From Verrucomicrobiota bacterium (lineage in GTDB: Bacteria; Verrucomicrobiota; Verrucomicrobiia; Limisphaerales; AV2): a stretch of 10,129 bases of DNA. The notes under the pieces are model-generated. The model was given only the letters and a program-made list of their open reading frames with translations, searched no databases and was not told where the DNA came from. The number at the start of each line of letters is the position of its first letter. The first letter of the stretch is position 1. Positions 1 to 10,129 of this stretch are shown piece after piece. The translations under genes were made by a program, and so were the position numbers. The stretch is taken from contig QHPW01000032.1 in assembly GCA_003219675.1 (NCBI GenBank), positions 12,533 through 22,661 on the forward strand. Direction: 5' to 3'.

Positions 1-887
1 TAAACCTTGCGCTCGACAAACACCCGGCTGCGCGCGCAGCAATCCTGGCCGGTATTGGCGAAAACGCTCATGGGCGAAGTCTCGGCCGCGCGCCGCCAGT
101 CGGCATCCGCGAAGATAATATTCGGCGATTTGCCGCCCAGTTCGAGCGAGACGCGTTTCAGGTCGCGCGCCGCCAATTCCATGATGCGCCGCCCGACGTC
201 GGTCGAACCGGTGAAGGAAATCTTGCGAATCAACGGATGCGTCACGAGCGCGTCGCCGATGGTGGAGCCGGGGCCGGGCAATACTTGCAAAACGCCGGCA
301 GGCAGCCCGGCGGCGTGCGCCAGTTCGCCCAGCTTGAGCGCCGTGAGTGGCGAGAGCGACGCGGGTTTGAGCACAACGCAGTTTCCCGCCGCGAGGGCGG
401 GCGCGGCTTTCCAGCAGGCGATCGGGAACGGGAAATTCCACGGCACAATCGCGGCGACGACGCCCATCGGCTGCCGCAACGTGAAGTCGAACCCGCCGCG
501 CGCGACCGGGATTGTCTGCCCACAGAATCTTGTCACCGCACCGGCGTAATACTCGAACACGCGCGCGCCGAGCGCGGCTTCGTCGCGGGCATCGCTGATC
601 GGCTTGCCGATCTGCGCCGTCTCGATCTGGGCGATTTCCTCCGTATGCTCGCGCAGTTTGCGCGCAGTGCCGTGCAGGACGGATTCCCGTTTGCCCGGCG
701 CGAGGTCGCGCCAGCCCGACTCCCAGGCGCGCTGCGCGGATTCGACCGCGGCGCTGACGTCGGCCACATCCGCGGCGGCAACTTCCGCAAACGAATCCTC
801 GGTTGCCGGGTTCATCAGCGTCGTGCAGCGGCCGGAGGCCGAGCTGCGCCAGGCGCCGTCGATGAAGAGCTGCTCCGGGAGATTCAC
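1..887 (-). CDS. NAD(P)-dependent aldehyde dehydrogenase, 3' end beyond window
   Basis: This enzyme oxidises an aldehyde to the carboxylate with NAD(P)+; the substrate cannot be read from the sequence. The 295 visible residues cover the cofactor-binding domain and run into the catalytic domain. Seen: PWNFP with the oxyanion-hole Asn at residue 151, LKPAS with the cofactor-binding Lys at 174, FTGS at 225-228, LELGGK with the general-base Glu at 249, and FANTGQDCCARSR with the catalytic Cys at 283. The Glu-to-Cys spacing of 34 equals that of human ALDH2 (268 and 302). Family members are about 480-500 residues, so roughly 190 residues lie beyond the left edge. The start is GTG at 887-885, sharing bases with the TGA of the upstream alcohol dehydrogenase (GTGA overlap), and an AGGA box lies six bases upstream. 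The coupling suggests that it takes the aldehyde made by that dehydrogenase. Family assignment is secure; substrate is unknown. Confidence 0.95.
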   Translation of the reverse strand, partial: MNLPEQLFIDGAWRSSASGRCTTLMNPATEDSFAEVAAADVADVSAAVESAQRAWESGWRDLAPGKRESVLHGTARKLREHTEEIAQIETAQIGKPISDARDEAALGARVFEYYAGAVTRFCGQTIPVARGGFDFTLRQPMGVVAAIVPWNFPFPIACWKAAPALAAGNCVVLKPASLSPLTALKLGELAHAAGLPAGVLQVLPGPGSTIGDALVTHPLIRKISFTGSTDVGRRIMELAARDLKRVSLELGGKSPNIIFADADWRRAAETSPMSVFANTGQDCCARSRVFVERKV

Positions 888-2038
888 AAGACTTCCTGGT
901 AAAGCTTCCTGAAATCTGCGACCGTCACCGGCACCGCGTTGGTTTTGTGACACGGGTCCTCGAACGCCTGGGCCACGAGCGCATCCAGGTGCTCGGGCTT
1001 GACACCCTGGTCGCGGAGCTTGGTGTTCAGGCCCAGGCCGGCAAGGAACCGGGCGATGAACTCGATCGTGCGCTGGTCGGCTTCGGCGTCGGAACACTTC
1101 ATGACCTCCAGGCCGGCGGCGAGGCCGACGCGACGGTAGAGGCCCGGCTTGCCCTCGGCGCAGAATCTCATCCCTGCAACCAGACAGAGGGCGTTGGCAA
1201 GTCCGTGGTGCATTCCGCAAAGGGTCGAGAGCGGATGCGCCATCGAATGGACCACGCCAAGGTCTTTCTGAAACGCGACCGCCCCCATCGCGGCCGCAAC
1301 CAGCATCTTTCCGCGCGCGTCGAGATCATGGCCGTCGCGGCAGGCGCGAGGGAGCGCGTCCACAATGAGCCGGATGCCCTCCAGCGCGATGCCGTCGCAC
1401 ATCGGATGGAACACCGGACACGTGTAGCTCTCAATGCAGTGCGTCAATGCGTCCGCGCCGGTGGCGGCTGTGAGCCTGGGCGGCAGGCCGAGAGTGAGTT
1501 CGGGATCGAGGAAGACCAGCTTGGCCAGCAGTTGCGGATGGAAGATGACTGCCTTGCGCCTGGTAGAGTCGAGAGTGATCACCGAGCTGCGGCCCACTTC
1601 ACTGCCGGTGCCGGCGGTCGTTGGAATGGCAACAAACGGCGCAAGACCTGACCAATCGGGTTCGTCATAGAATTTCGCCAGGTCGAAACCGGGCCGCCTG
1701 ACGAGCAAACGCGCGGCTTTGCCGACATCCAGGGGACTGCCTCCGCCCAGGGCAATGACACCGTCACAATCGTTGGTTCGAAATGCCCCCGCAGCCTCCA
1801 CGACGTCCTGCTGGAGCGGGTTCGGGTGAACGCCGAAGTAAAGGAACCAGTTCCTGCCCTGCTCCTTTTTCCCAAGGGTTTGCTGGAGCACTTCAAAAGC
1901 GTGCGCGCTGAGCAGCCCTGGATCGGTCACCACCAGCGGCCTTTGGATTCTCAAGGCATCCAGCCTTTTGGGCAGTTCAGTCAACGCGCCCGCGCCGAAC
2001 AGCGTGGTCGTGGGAAACGAAAAAATGGCTGGACTCAT
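884..2038 (-). CDS. Iron-containing (type III) alcohol dehydrogenase
   Basis: NAD(P)-dependent interconversion of an alcohol and its aldehyde in the cytoplasm, using a bound divalent metal, normally Fe2+. The protein has 384 residues, the usual family length. Seen (numbered from the second Met): GGGSPLDVGK at about 98-107, the nucleotide-binding loop; TTAGTGSEVG at about 140-149; GADALTH giving metal ligands Asp196 and His200; HSMAHPLSTLCGMHHGLANA giving His264 and His278. These match Asp196, His200, His263 and His277 of E. coli FucO almost position for position, so the metal site is complete. Two Met codons are adjacent (2041 and 2038); the GGGGAG box is three bases from the first but six from the second, so 2038 is preferred. 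It lies 14 bases after the PHP phosphatase gene and overlaps the aldehyde dehydrogenase start, making it the middle gene of a three-gene operon. Substrate is not predictable. Confidence 0.94.
   Translation of the reverse strand: MSPAIFSFPTTTLFGAGALTELPKRLDALRIQRPLVVTDPGLLSAHAFEVLQQTLGKKEQGRNWFLYFGVHPNPLQQDVVEAAGAFRTNDCDGVIALGGGSPLDVGKAARLLVRRPGFDLAKFYDEPDWSGLAPFVAIPTTAGTGSEVGRSSVITLDSTRRKAVIFHPQLLAKLVFLDPELTLGLPPRLTAATGADALTHCIESYTCPVFHPMCDGIALEGIRLIVDALPRACRDGHDLDARGKMLVAAAMGAVAFQKDLGVVHSMAHPLSTLCGMHHGLANALCLVAGMRFCAEGKPGLYRRVGLAAGLEVMKCSDAEADQRTIEFIARFLAGLGLNTKLRDQGVKPEHLDALVAQAFEDPCHKTNAVPVTVADFRKLYQEVL
894..897 (-). promoter_or_regulatory. Shine-Dalgarno of the aldehyde dehydrogenase
   Basis: AGGA on the minus strand lies six bases before the GTG at 887, inside the last codons of the alcohol dehydrogenase gene. 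It supports the non-ATG start and translational coupling of the two genes. Confidence 0.6.
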
Positions 2039-2044
2039 CATCCG

Positions 2045-2050
2045 CTCCCC
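2045..2050 (-). promoter_or_regulatory. Shine-Dalgarno deciding the alcohol dehydrogenase start
   Basis: GGGGAG on the minus strand lies between the phosphatase stop (2053) and the two adjacent Met codons. Spacing is three bases to the first and six to the second, which favours the second (2038). Confidence 0.6.
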
Positions 2051-2052
2051 GG

Positions 2053-2853
2053 TCAGAACTTCACCTCTTCGCGCTGCCGCCGTGTGAACCGGCAGCAGTG
2101 GGTATAACCCGCACCGCGGGCAAGTTCAACGGCTTCGACGAAATTCATTCCCACCTCGCCCGGCGCATGCGCGTCCGAGGCAAATGTGATCGGCACTCTC
2201 ATTTGCGTCGCGAGGTTCACCATTCGCGGACACGGATAAATCTCTTTGCACTCCTTGCGCAGGCCGGAGGTGTTGAGTTCCATGGCCGCCCCGCGTCTCT
2301 GCGCCGCCTTCAGAAACCGGGTGAACATCGGCGCGCAATCCTCCGAGGGATAGAAGCGGAATTTTTTGCACAAATCGGCGTGGGCGATGATTTCGAAAAG
2401 TCCAGACTCGGTCGCCAGGGTGAGCCGCTCGAAGTAGGCGCTCCACACGTCGAACGGATCGCGGTCCTTCCATTCCGAGATTTTTTGGGGGTTGTCCAGG
2501 TCCCAGGAATCGGAGACGTAATGCAGCGCGCCGATCAGGTAGTCCCAGGGATGCCGCGTCGCCAGCTCACGAATCCAGTCCTCGTGGCCGGGGAGGTAAT
2601 CCACTTCCAGCGCCAGCTTGATGACCAGCCCGGGGTGATCGCGCCGCGCCCTGGCTACCTTCTCGACGTATCCATCCATATCGCCGAGCAACATCCGCCA
2701 ATCGTCGAAATCATCGCGCGGCATTGGACTGTGTTCCGAAAATCCGATTTCCTTCAAACCCAGTTTGACGGCCTGCGCCGCGTACTCCGTCGGCTCCCCC
2801 ACCGCGTGGCGACAGAGCGGCGTGTGCATGTGATAATCGGCTGGCAACGACAT
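2053..2853 (-). CDS. PHP-family histidinol-phosphatase-like phosphoesterase
   Basis: Metal-dependent phosphoesterase of the PHP superfamily, closest in appearance to HisK-type histidinol-phosphatases, which remove phosphate from L-histidinol phosphate in the penultimate stage of histidine synthesis. It has 266 residues, the family length. Seen metal-site motifs: DYHMHTPLCRHA (His8, His10, His16), SEHSP (His41), LEVDY (Glu83), ALHYV (His111), AHADLCKKF (His158, Asp160), ELNTSGLRK (192-200) and SDAHAPGEVG (Asp227, His229). All PHP ligands appear present. ATG at 2853 is chosen because family members begin just before the DYHMHT motif. A GTG at 2871 would add six residues, but its GGAG box is only two bases away; no good ribosome site fits 2853 either, so the start is uncertain. 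First visible gene of an operon with an alcohol and an aldehyde dehydrogenase; no other his genes are in view, so the true substrate may differ. Confidence 0.88.
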   Translation of the reverse strand: MSLPADYHMHTPLCRHAVGEPTEYAAQAVKLGLKEIGFSEHSPMPRDDFDDWRMLLGDMDGYVEKVARARRDHPGLVIKLALEVDYLPGHEDWIRELATRHPWDYLIGALHYVSDSWDLDNPQKISEWKDRDPFDVWSAYFERLTLATESGLFEIIAHADLCKKFRFYPSEDCAPMFTRFLKAAQRRGAAMELNTSGLRKECKEIYPCPRMVNLATQMRVPITFASDAHAPGEVGMNFVEAVELARGAGYTHCCRFTRRQREEVKF

Positions 2854-2933
2854 TTTCACAGAGTAAGACACGGCTCCAATCCGGCAGCAAGGCGATTCCC
2901 ATCCCCTTTTGTGGTCATGGCCATGGGCGGCTT

Positions 2934-2999
2934 AGTGGCACGGGCGTCCCGCCCGTTTGCTCCAGACGAAAAACTCACGGGCTGGACGCCCATGCCACT
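2934..2999. repeat. Large inverted repeat, 'GRDARAT'-type intergenic palindrome
   Basis: Two 23-base arms (2934-2956 and 2977-2999) are reverse complements with two mismatches, separated by a 20-base spacer. The left arm contains a nested palindrome: ACGGGCG, three bases, CGCCCGT. Read on the minus strand, one frame gives NGRDARATKPPMA, a peptide I recall often in predicted proteins of Verrucomicrobia, where it marks dispersed intergenic repeats rather than real protein. It sits between divergent genes (phosphatase leftward, DUF1549 protein rightward), which is unusual for a terminator-like palindrome. No transposase or target-site duplication is seen. The rest of the 2854-3086 gap shows no clear promoter. 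Confidence 0.85.
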
Positions 3000-3086
3000 C
3001 CCTTGCAAGAAACTGTTGCCCAAATACAAATCCGGCATTCTCCATAGACGGACCGCGCCGATTCAGGCATTATTAACATCACTCTT

Positions 3087-7358
<4,272 letters not shown>

Positions 7359-7437
7359 CGGAGGCCAAGTCCGTAACGGCCAGACCTACGGAACGATTCG
7401 CCGAAGCGGGACTCGCGCTGACTTCGGTCATGAACCC

Positions 7438-7511
7438 GGTGGGGCGAGACTCCGTCGAGCCCTGATCTCCAAATGGATAGAAATGCGGGCTCGACGGGGT
7501 CTCGCCCCACC
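7438..7511. repeat. 25-base inverted repeat, 'GRDSVEP'-type palindrome
   Basis: Arms at 7438-7462 and 7487-7511 are perfect reverse complements but for one base, separated by 24 bases that include a small TCC-AAAT-GGA hairpin. The arms begin GGTGGGGCGAGAC and end GAGCCC. Frames through it give VGRDSVEP and RARRGLAPP, which I recall as repeat-derived peptides in Verrucomicrobia. It lies between convergent genes (DUF1501 ending 7358, small protein ending 7655), where a long GC-rich hairpin could act as a bidirectional transcription barrier; no T-run follows, so an intrinsic terminator is unproven. The stretch 7359-7437 shows no gene. Confidence 0.85.
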
Positions 7512-7547
7512 GTTCATTGGTCCCTGTGCGCGCTCCTCATGAACCTC

Positions 7548-7573
7548 GTAGCCGCCGACGTGAGTCGGCGTAC
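7548..7573. repeat. Short palindrome, 'AADVSRR'-type
   Basis: CGCCGAC (7553-7559), loop GTGA, GTCGGCG (7564-7570), with outer GTA (7548-7550) and TAC (7571-7573) pairing around a two-base bulge. Plus-strand translation gives VAADVSRRT, another peptide I recall as characteristic of intergenic repeats in Verrucomicrobia. It differs in sequence from the two larger palindromes in this window. Confidence 0.7.
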
Positions 7574-7654
7574 TTGTTTGTTCAGCGACCCCGGGCCAAG
7601 CGCGTCTGAACTGAAACAAGAGCGCGCCTCTCTCGTTTGCTGCAGTGATCTTCA

Positions 7655-8155
7655 TCATTTAGTTGTCTCGGTGAGCGTACCCCCGTAGCCTTTGCCCAGC
7701 CAAGCGTCGGTTTTTCCGCCGCTAATTTTGCGCACAAGAGATTCTTCTTTGAAAAGGAGTCCCTCTGTCCCGGCGTGCTCGCGGCATACCATCTTGATTC
7801 GGAGCGAATGGTTGGCGACAGCGCCAGGCACAAAGAAGACGTAAGCCTGGCGGGGGGCGACAATGCCTACACGGTTGACGATTGAGGCGGAAGGAACTGC
7901 AACCCATTCATTCGAGGTGCGATACTCGACGGTCACAGGATCATAAAGCAGGCGGCTTGGGCTTCCGTTGCTGATGCTGAACGCGGTCATAATACCGATC
8001 GGGGGAAGGTTCGTGCGACCAAGAAAGGTCAGCGAAGTGGGGGGAAGCGGGGGCAGTGGCGGAACGGGCTTCGTGATGACAAAAACCACGGCAAACCCAG
8101 CGATAATCAGAGCCCCAATTCCAACGCGCACTTTGATTGAATCAGCAGTTTCCAT
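7655..8155 (-). CDS. Small membrane-anchored protein of unknown function
   Basis: 166 residues, not assignable to a named family. Residues 1-9 are polar, about 10-28 (VGIGALIIAGFAVVFVI) form a single N-terminal membrane segment or uncleaved signal anchor, and a proline-rich linker (PVPPLPPLPP, about 31-40) follows. The remaining roughly 125 residues look like a soluble beta-rich domain starting SLTFLGRTNLPP. The pattern of anchor, then TFLG-TN, then an AFSISNGS-type segment recalls small verrucomicrobial proteins that I know only as hypothetical. ATG at 8155 is supported by GGAG eight bases upstream (8164-8167). It stands alone: 190 bases downstream of the permease gene on the same strand and convergent with the DUF1501 gene. 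By eye its base composition is less GC-rich than that of its neighbours. Role unknown; a periplasm-facing domain is inferred from the anchor. Confidence 0.75.
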   Translation of the reverse strand: METADSIKVRVGIGALIIAGFAVVFVITKPVPPLPPLPPTSLTFLGRTNLPPIGIMTAFSISNGSPSRLLYDPVTVEYRTSNEWVAVPSASIVNRVGIVAPRQAYVFFVPGAVANHSLRIKMVCREHAGTEGLLFKEESLVRKISGGKTDAWLGKGYGGTLTETTK

Positions 8156-8163
8156 GATGCAAA

Positions 8164-8167
8164 CTCC
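8164..8167 (-). promoter_or_regulatory. Shine-Dalgarno of the small membrane-anchored protein
   Basis: GGAG on the minus strand, eight bases before the ATG at 8155, supports that start and the reality of this otherwise unrecognised gene. Confidence 0.55.
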
Positions 8168-8344
8168 GCCGCTGGCTTATCTGTGCCGAGCCACTATGAC
8201 AGCGGTCACCGTCGCGCCGAACCCCACGACCGAAGACGCAACCCTACGCGCCGGTTTGCGCAGCCGGTTTCAGGTCATCAAACGCCTCACCTGTTCGAGG
8301 ACGAGCGCTCCAATTCTCCGACGGACATAGACTCGGAGCGGAAT

Positions 8345-9990
8345 TCACCGGTGCCGGTTCATCGCCAGCGCCAGCGGCGCAAGCGCGATGCGGGCGATGG
8401 GAAAAAGCAACACGGCGAACGGAAACAGGAGGACTTCATCCCAATTGCTTCGGTCCGCCATCAAGGAAACCAGCCACAGGAAGAACGCCGTGCCCACGAT
8501 CCAGACGGAAACGGACCCGAGCACAAAGCCCCGTTTGACCAGTTTTTGTCTCAGTGCCTGTCGGAATCCCAGAAAGGCAAGACCGAGTTTTCCCGCCGCG
8601 GCAAACCCGATCAAAAGCAGCACCGTGTCGCGGAAGTCGGGATGCCGGCCAAACCAACCGATCATTTCCCCCAGTCCGATATAGGTAATCAACAGAGCCA
8701 CAAACGACCAGGGCAGTCCCGGCACTCGCCCAGAACGTGCAGCGACAAAGCGATGATGACAATCAAATCCGCTCCCAACCCGCGCGGGCCCCACATTTGA
8801 TCGAACAAATTGTCGACCTGACCGCTGAGGACGGCCCAAGCGGACACGCTGAGCACCGCCAGCAACCAGCCGCCCAGCCAGACGGCGAACATGGCTTTGA
8901 GCTTTGCCCAGACGAGTTCGCCGACCGCCACCGGCCGCGTCGCCTGGAACGTCGTCAACGGCAACCGGCGCGAAACCAGGTCACCGCATATCATCAGTCC
9001 CAGCACCGGGATCCAGACGTAAACCAGAAACAGGATCAACCAGCAAACAAGGCCAAACGATTCCGAGGGGGCGCCGTTCAAAAGACCAATCGCGCTTAAT
9101 CCGAGGACGAACGAAATCAAGATGGCCAACCCCCACAACGCCGGGCGGCCGTTGCGCCGGCACTCGATCCAGAATTGCGCCGCGGCTGGAGAAGCGAAAT
9201 CGCGGCGTCGTGAAATCGTGTCCGCAAGTCGGTTCATCAGCGCCGTGAGCGCGGGCCATTCGCGCCATTGACCGTCGCGGACGCGCGCCACACCGAGCCA
9301 CGCGATGAACGGGAAGGCAGCAAGCGAACCGGCGTAAAGCCACATTAAAGCCAGCTTTCTTTCGTGCCACCGCGCCAGGTCGACGAACGGCAACGAACTC
9401 AGGATGGCGACGGATGTGACCAGCAGGATCAGCAGCGTCACGCGCGTCCTGGGAAAACCCGGCAGCGTCCAGACGAGGGTTTGAAACCCGGCCAGAACCG
9501 CAGGTAACAGCAGCAGAAAATAACTGTCGGCCATGCGCACGTCCGGCGGGAGAATCGGCGCGAGCACCAGCCCGGACCAGGCAAGATAGAGTAACGCAAC
9601 GAAACAAACTCCGGACGCCATCGGCACGGCGACCAAGTGACCCGTCTGCACCGGAAGCGTGAAGAGGCGGGACGGGACGCCGCTGAAACCGCGCAGCGGA
9701 CTCGATTCTGCAAAGGCAAACACGGCCAGCGTGATCAGTAACGAAAGGCCTAGCAGCACGCCGCTCCACTGGCCGGCGAAACCCAGCCAGTCGGTCGCGC
9801 GCGCCTGCGCGTCGATGACCTCCGGAGCGTCGGCGGGCAGCATCGCCGACAACTGCGACGCCTCCGCCGCAAAATGCGCCGCCACCCGGCCCAGACCGAG
9901 GCACAGGATCAGGAACGCGAACAACAACAGGAACCCGAACCGGTTCTTGCGCCAGATCTCCCAGGCGAGCGCGGCCGTAGGTGAATTCAT
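8345..9990 (-). CDS. Polytopic ABC-2-like permease, interrupted by a -1 frameshift
   Basis: An integral membrane protein with about 13 hydrophobic segments, resembling ABC-2-type exporter permeases, which pair with a separate ATPase; none is in view. The N-terminus, MNSPTAALAWEIWRKNRFGF, recalls verrucomicrobial permease starts. Seen: a large first part with segments such as LLGLSLLITLAVFAFA, YFLLLLPAVLAG and FVYVWIP-like stretches, a cytoplasmic-looking RRNGRPALWG region, then ALSLHVLG. There the frame breaks, and RVPGLPWSFVALLITYIG with three further membrane segments continues in another frame to the TGA at 8345. Adding one G to the GGG run at 8729-8731 (minus strand) restores one frame of 548 residues. 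ATG 9990 is chosen because the open frame upstream of it is repeat-derived; GGAGG lies 15 bases away, too far to be a convincing ribosome site. Transported substrate unknown. ABC permease is inferred from topology and N-terminal resemblance, not from a diagnostic motif. Confidence 0.75.
8729..8731 (-). other. Frameshift site in the permease gene (run of three G)
   Basis: Upstream frame reads SLHVLGECRDCPG and stops soon after; the downstream frame reads RSGRVPGLPWSFVALL. One extra G in this run gives SLHVLGRVPGLPWSF, keeping a continuous hydrophobic segment and one open frame down to 8345. The missing base could also lie a few positions either side. Confidence 0.75.
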
Positions 9991-10083
9991 AATCAGATTG
10001 CGAAACCTCCGGCTCTGCTGGAGGACCCGTGAAGGTCGATCGTTGCGGGAAACGGCTGCAGTCTGCCAAAGATTAGCGCCTTG

Positions 10084-10117
10084 TTCCCCCTCACCCTGAC
10101 CCTCTCCCTCTGGGAAA
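10084..10117. repeat. C-rich intergenic repeat, partial
   Basis: The segment CCCTCACCCTGACCCTCTCC followed by CTCTGGGAAA matches a widespread bacterial intergenic repeat style in which a C-rich arm pairs with a distal GGGAGAGGG arm. The partner arm is not seen and may lie beyond the right edge. On the minus strand it translates as SFPEGEGQGEGEQG, which shows that the open frame upstream of the permease ATG is not protein. Confidence 0.55.
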
Positions 10118-10129
10118 GATGTCGCCAAA

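Noticed and set aside
947..1651. 234-codon plus-strand frame opposite the alcohol dehydrogenase
   Set aside because: Antisense to a gene with a complete metal site and nucleotide-binding motifs; no conserved motif of its own.
3045..3076. Candidate promoter TAGACG ... TATTAA before the DUF1549 gene
   Set aside because: The spacing of about 20 bases and poor -35 match are no better than chance.
7399..7429. Imperfect hairpin CCGAAG...CTTCGG after the DUF1501 stop as a terminator
   Set aside because: The stem is bulged with a long loop and there is no T-run after it.
8156..8344. Possible broken small peptide on the minus strand (VRRIGALVLEQVRRLMT, stop, then a hydrophobic VASSVVGFGATVTAVIVARHR)
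   Set aside because: An in-frame TGA separates the parts, no start with a ribosome site fits, and the stretch is under 190 bases. It could be a gene remnant, but nothing confirms it; otherwise this gap shows no feature.
8183..8800. 205-codon plus-strand frame across the permease 3' part
   Set aside because: Low-complexity charged sequence (many Arg, Gln, Lys) antisense to membrane segments; a typical shadow.
10004..10024. CCTCC-loop-GGAGG hairpin upstream of the permease start
   Set aside because: A five-base stem is too short to call; it overlaps the only purine-rich box in the leader but no regulatory role can be supported.

Overview
The window reads as chromosomal DNA of a GC-rich bacterium of the Verrucomicrobia/Planctomycetes group (PVC superphylum), most probably a Verrucomicrobium of the Pedosphaera/Limisphaerales type. 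Three things point there. First, a DUF1549/DUF1553 'planctomycete cytochrome' protein is followed directly by its usual DUF1501 partner. Second, there is a short membrane-anchored protein of a style I associate with that group. Third, several intergenic palindromes, when translated by chance, give the peptides GRDARAT, VGRDSVEP and AADVSRR, which I recall as common in predicted proteins from these genomes. The assignment is inference from gene content; no rRNA or tRNA gene is visible.

Layout: (a) 1-2853, minus strand: a tight three-gene operon read right to left. It encodes a PHP-family histidinol-phosphatase-like enzyme (2053-2853), an iron-dependent alcohol dehydrogenase (884-2038) and an NAD(P)-dependent aldehyde dehydrogenase cut by the left edge (1-887). 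Gaps are 14 bases and a stop/start overlap, so co-translation is likely. The three activities could in principle run in series: phosphate ester to alcohol to aldehyde to acid. (b) 2854-3086: a divergent intergenic region holding a large inverted repeat. (c) 3087-7358, plus strand: a secreted DUF1549/DUF1553 protein with one CxxCH motif, overlapping a Tat-exported DUF1501 protein. The DUF1501 frame is broken by one extra base in a run of T. (d) 7359-7654: a convergent intergenic region with two further palindromes of different families. (e) 7655-8155, minus: a small membrane-anchored protein of unknown function. (f) 8345-9990, minus: a polytopic ABC-2-like permease, broken into two frames by one missing base near 8729. 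(g) 9991-10129: non-coding, with part of a C-rich intergenic repeat that makes the permease frame look longer than it is.

The two frameshifts are each repaired exactly by a one-base change in a homopolymer run. This suggests either consensus errors in the assembly or recent inactivation; the flanking protein sequence is otherwise well conserved. The most interesting biology is the unexplained DUF1549/1553-DUF1501 export pair, the phosphatase/alcohol/aldehyde dehydrogenase operon, and the co-occurrence of at least three distinct palindromic repeat families within about 5 kb.
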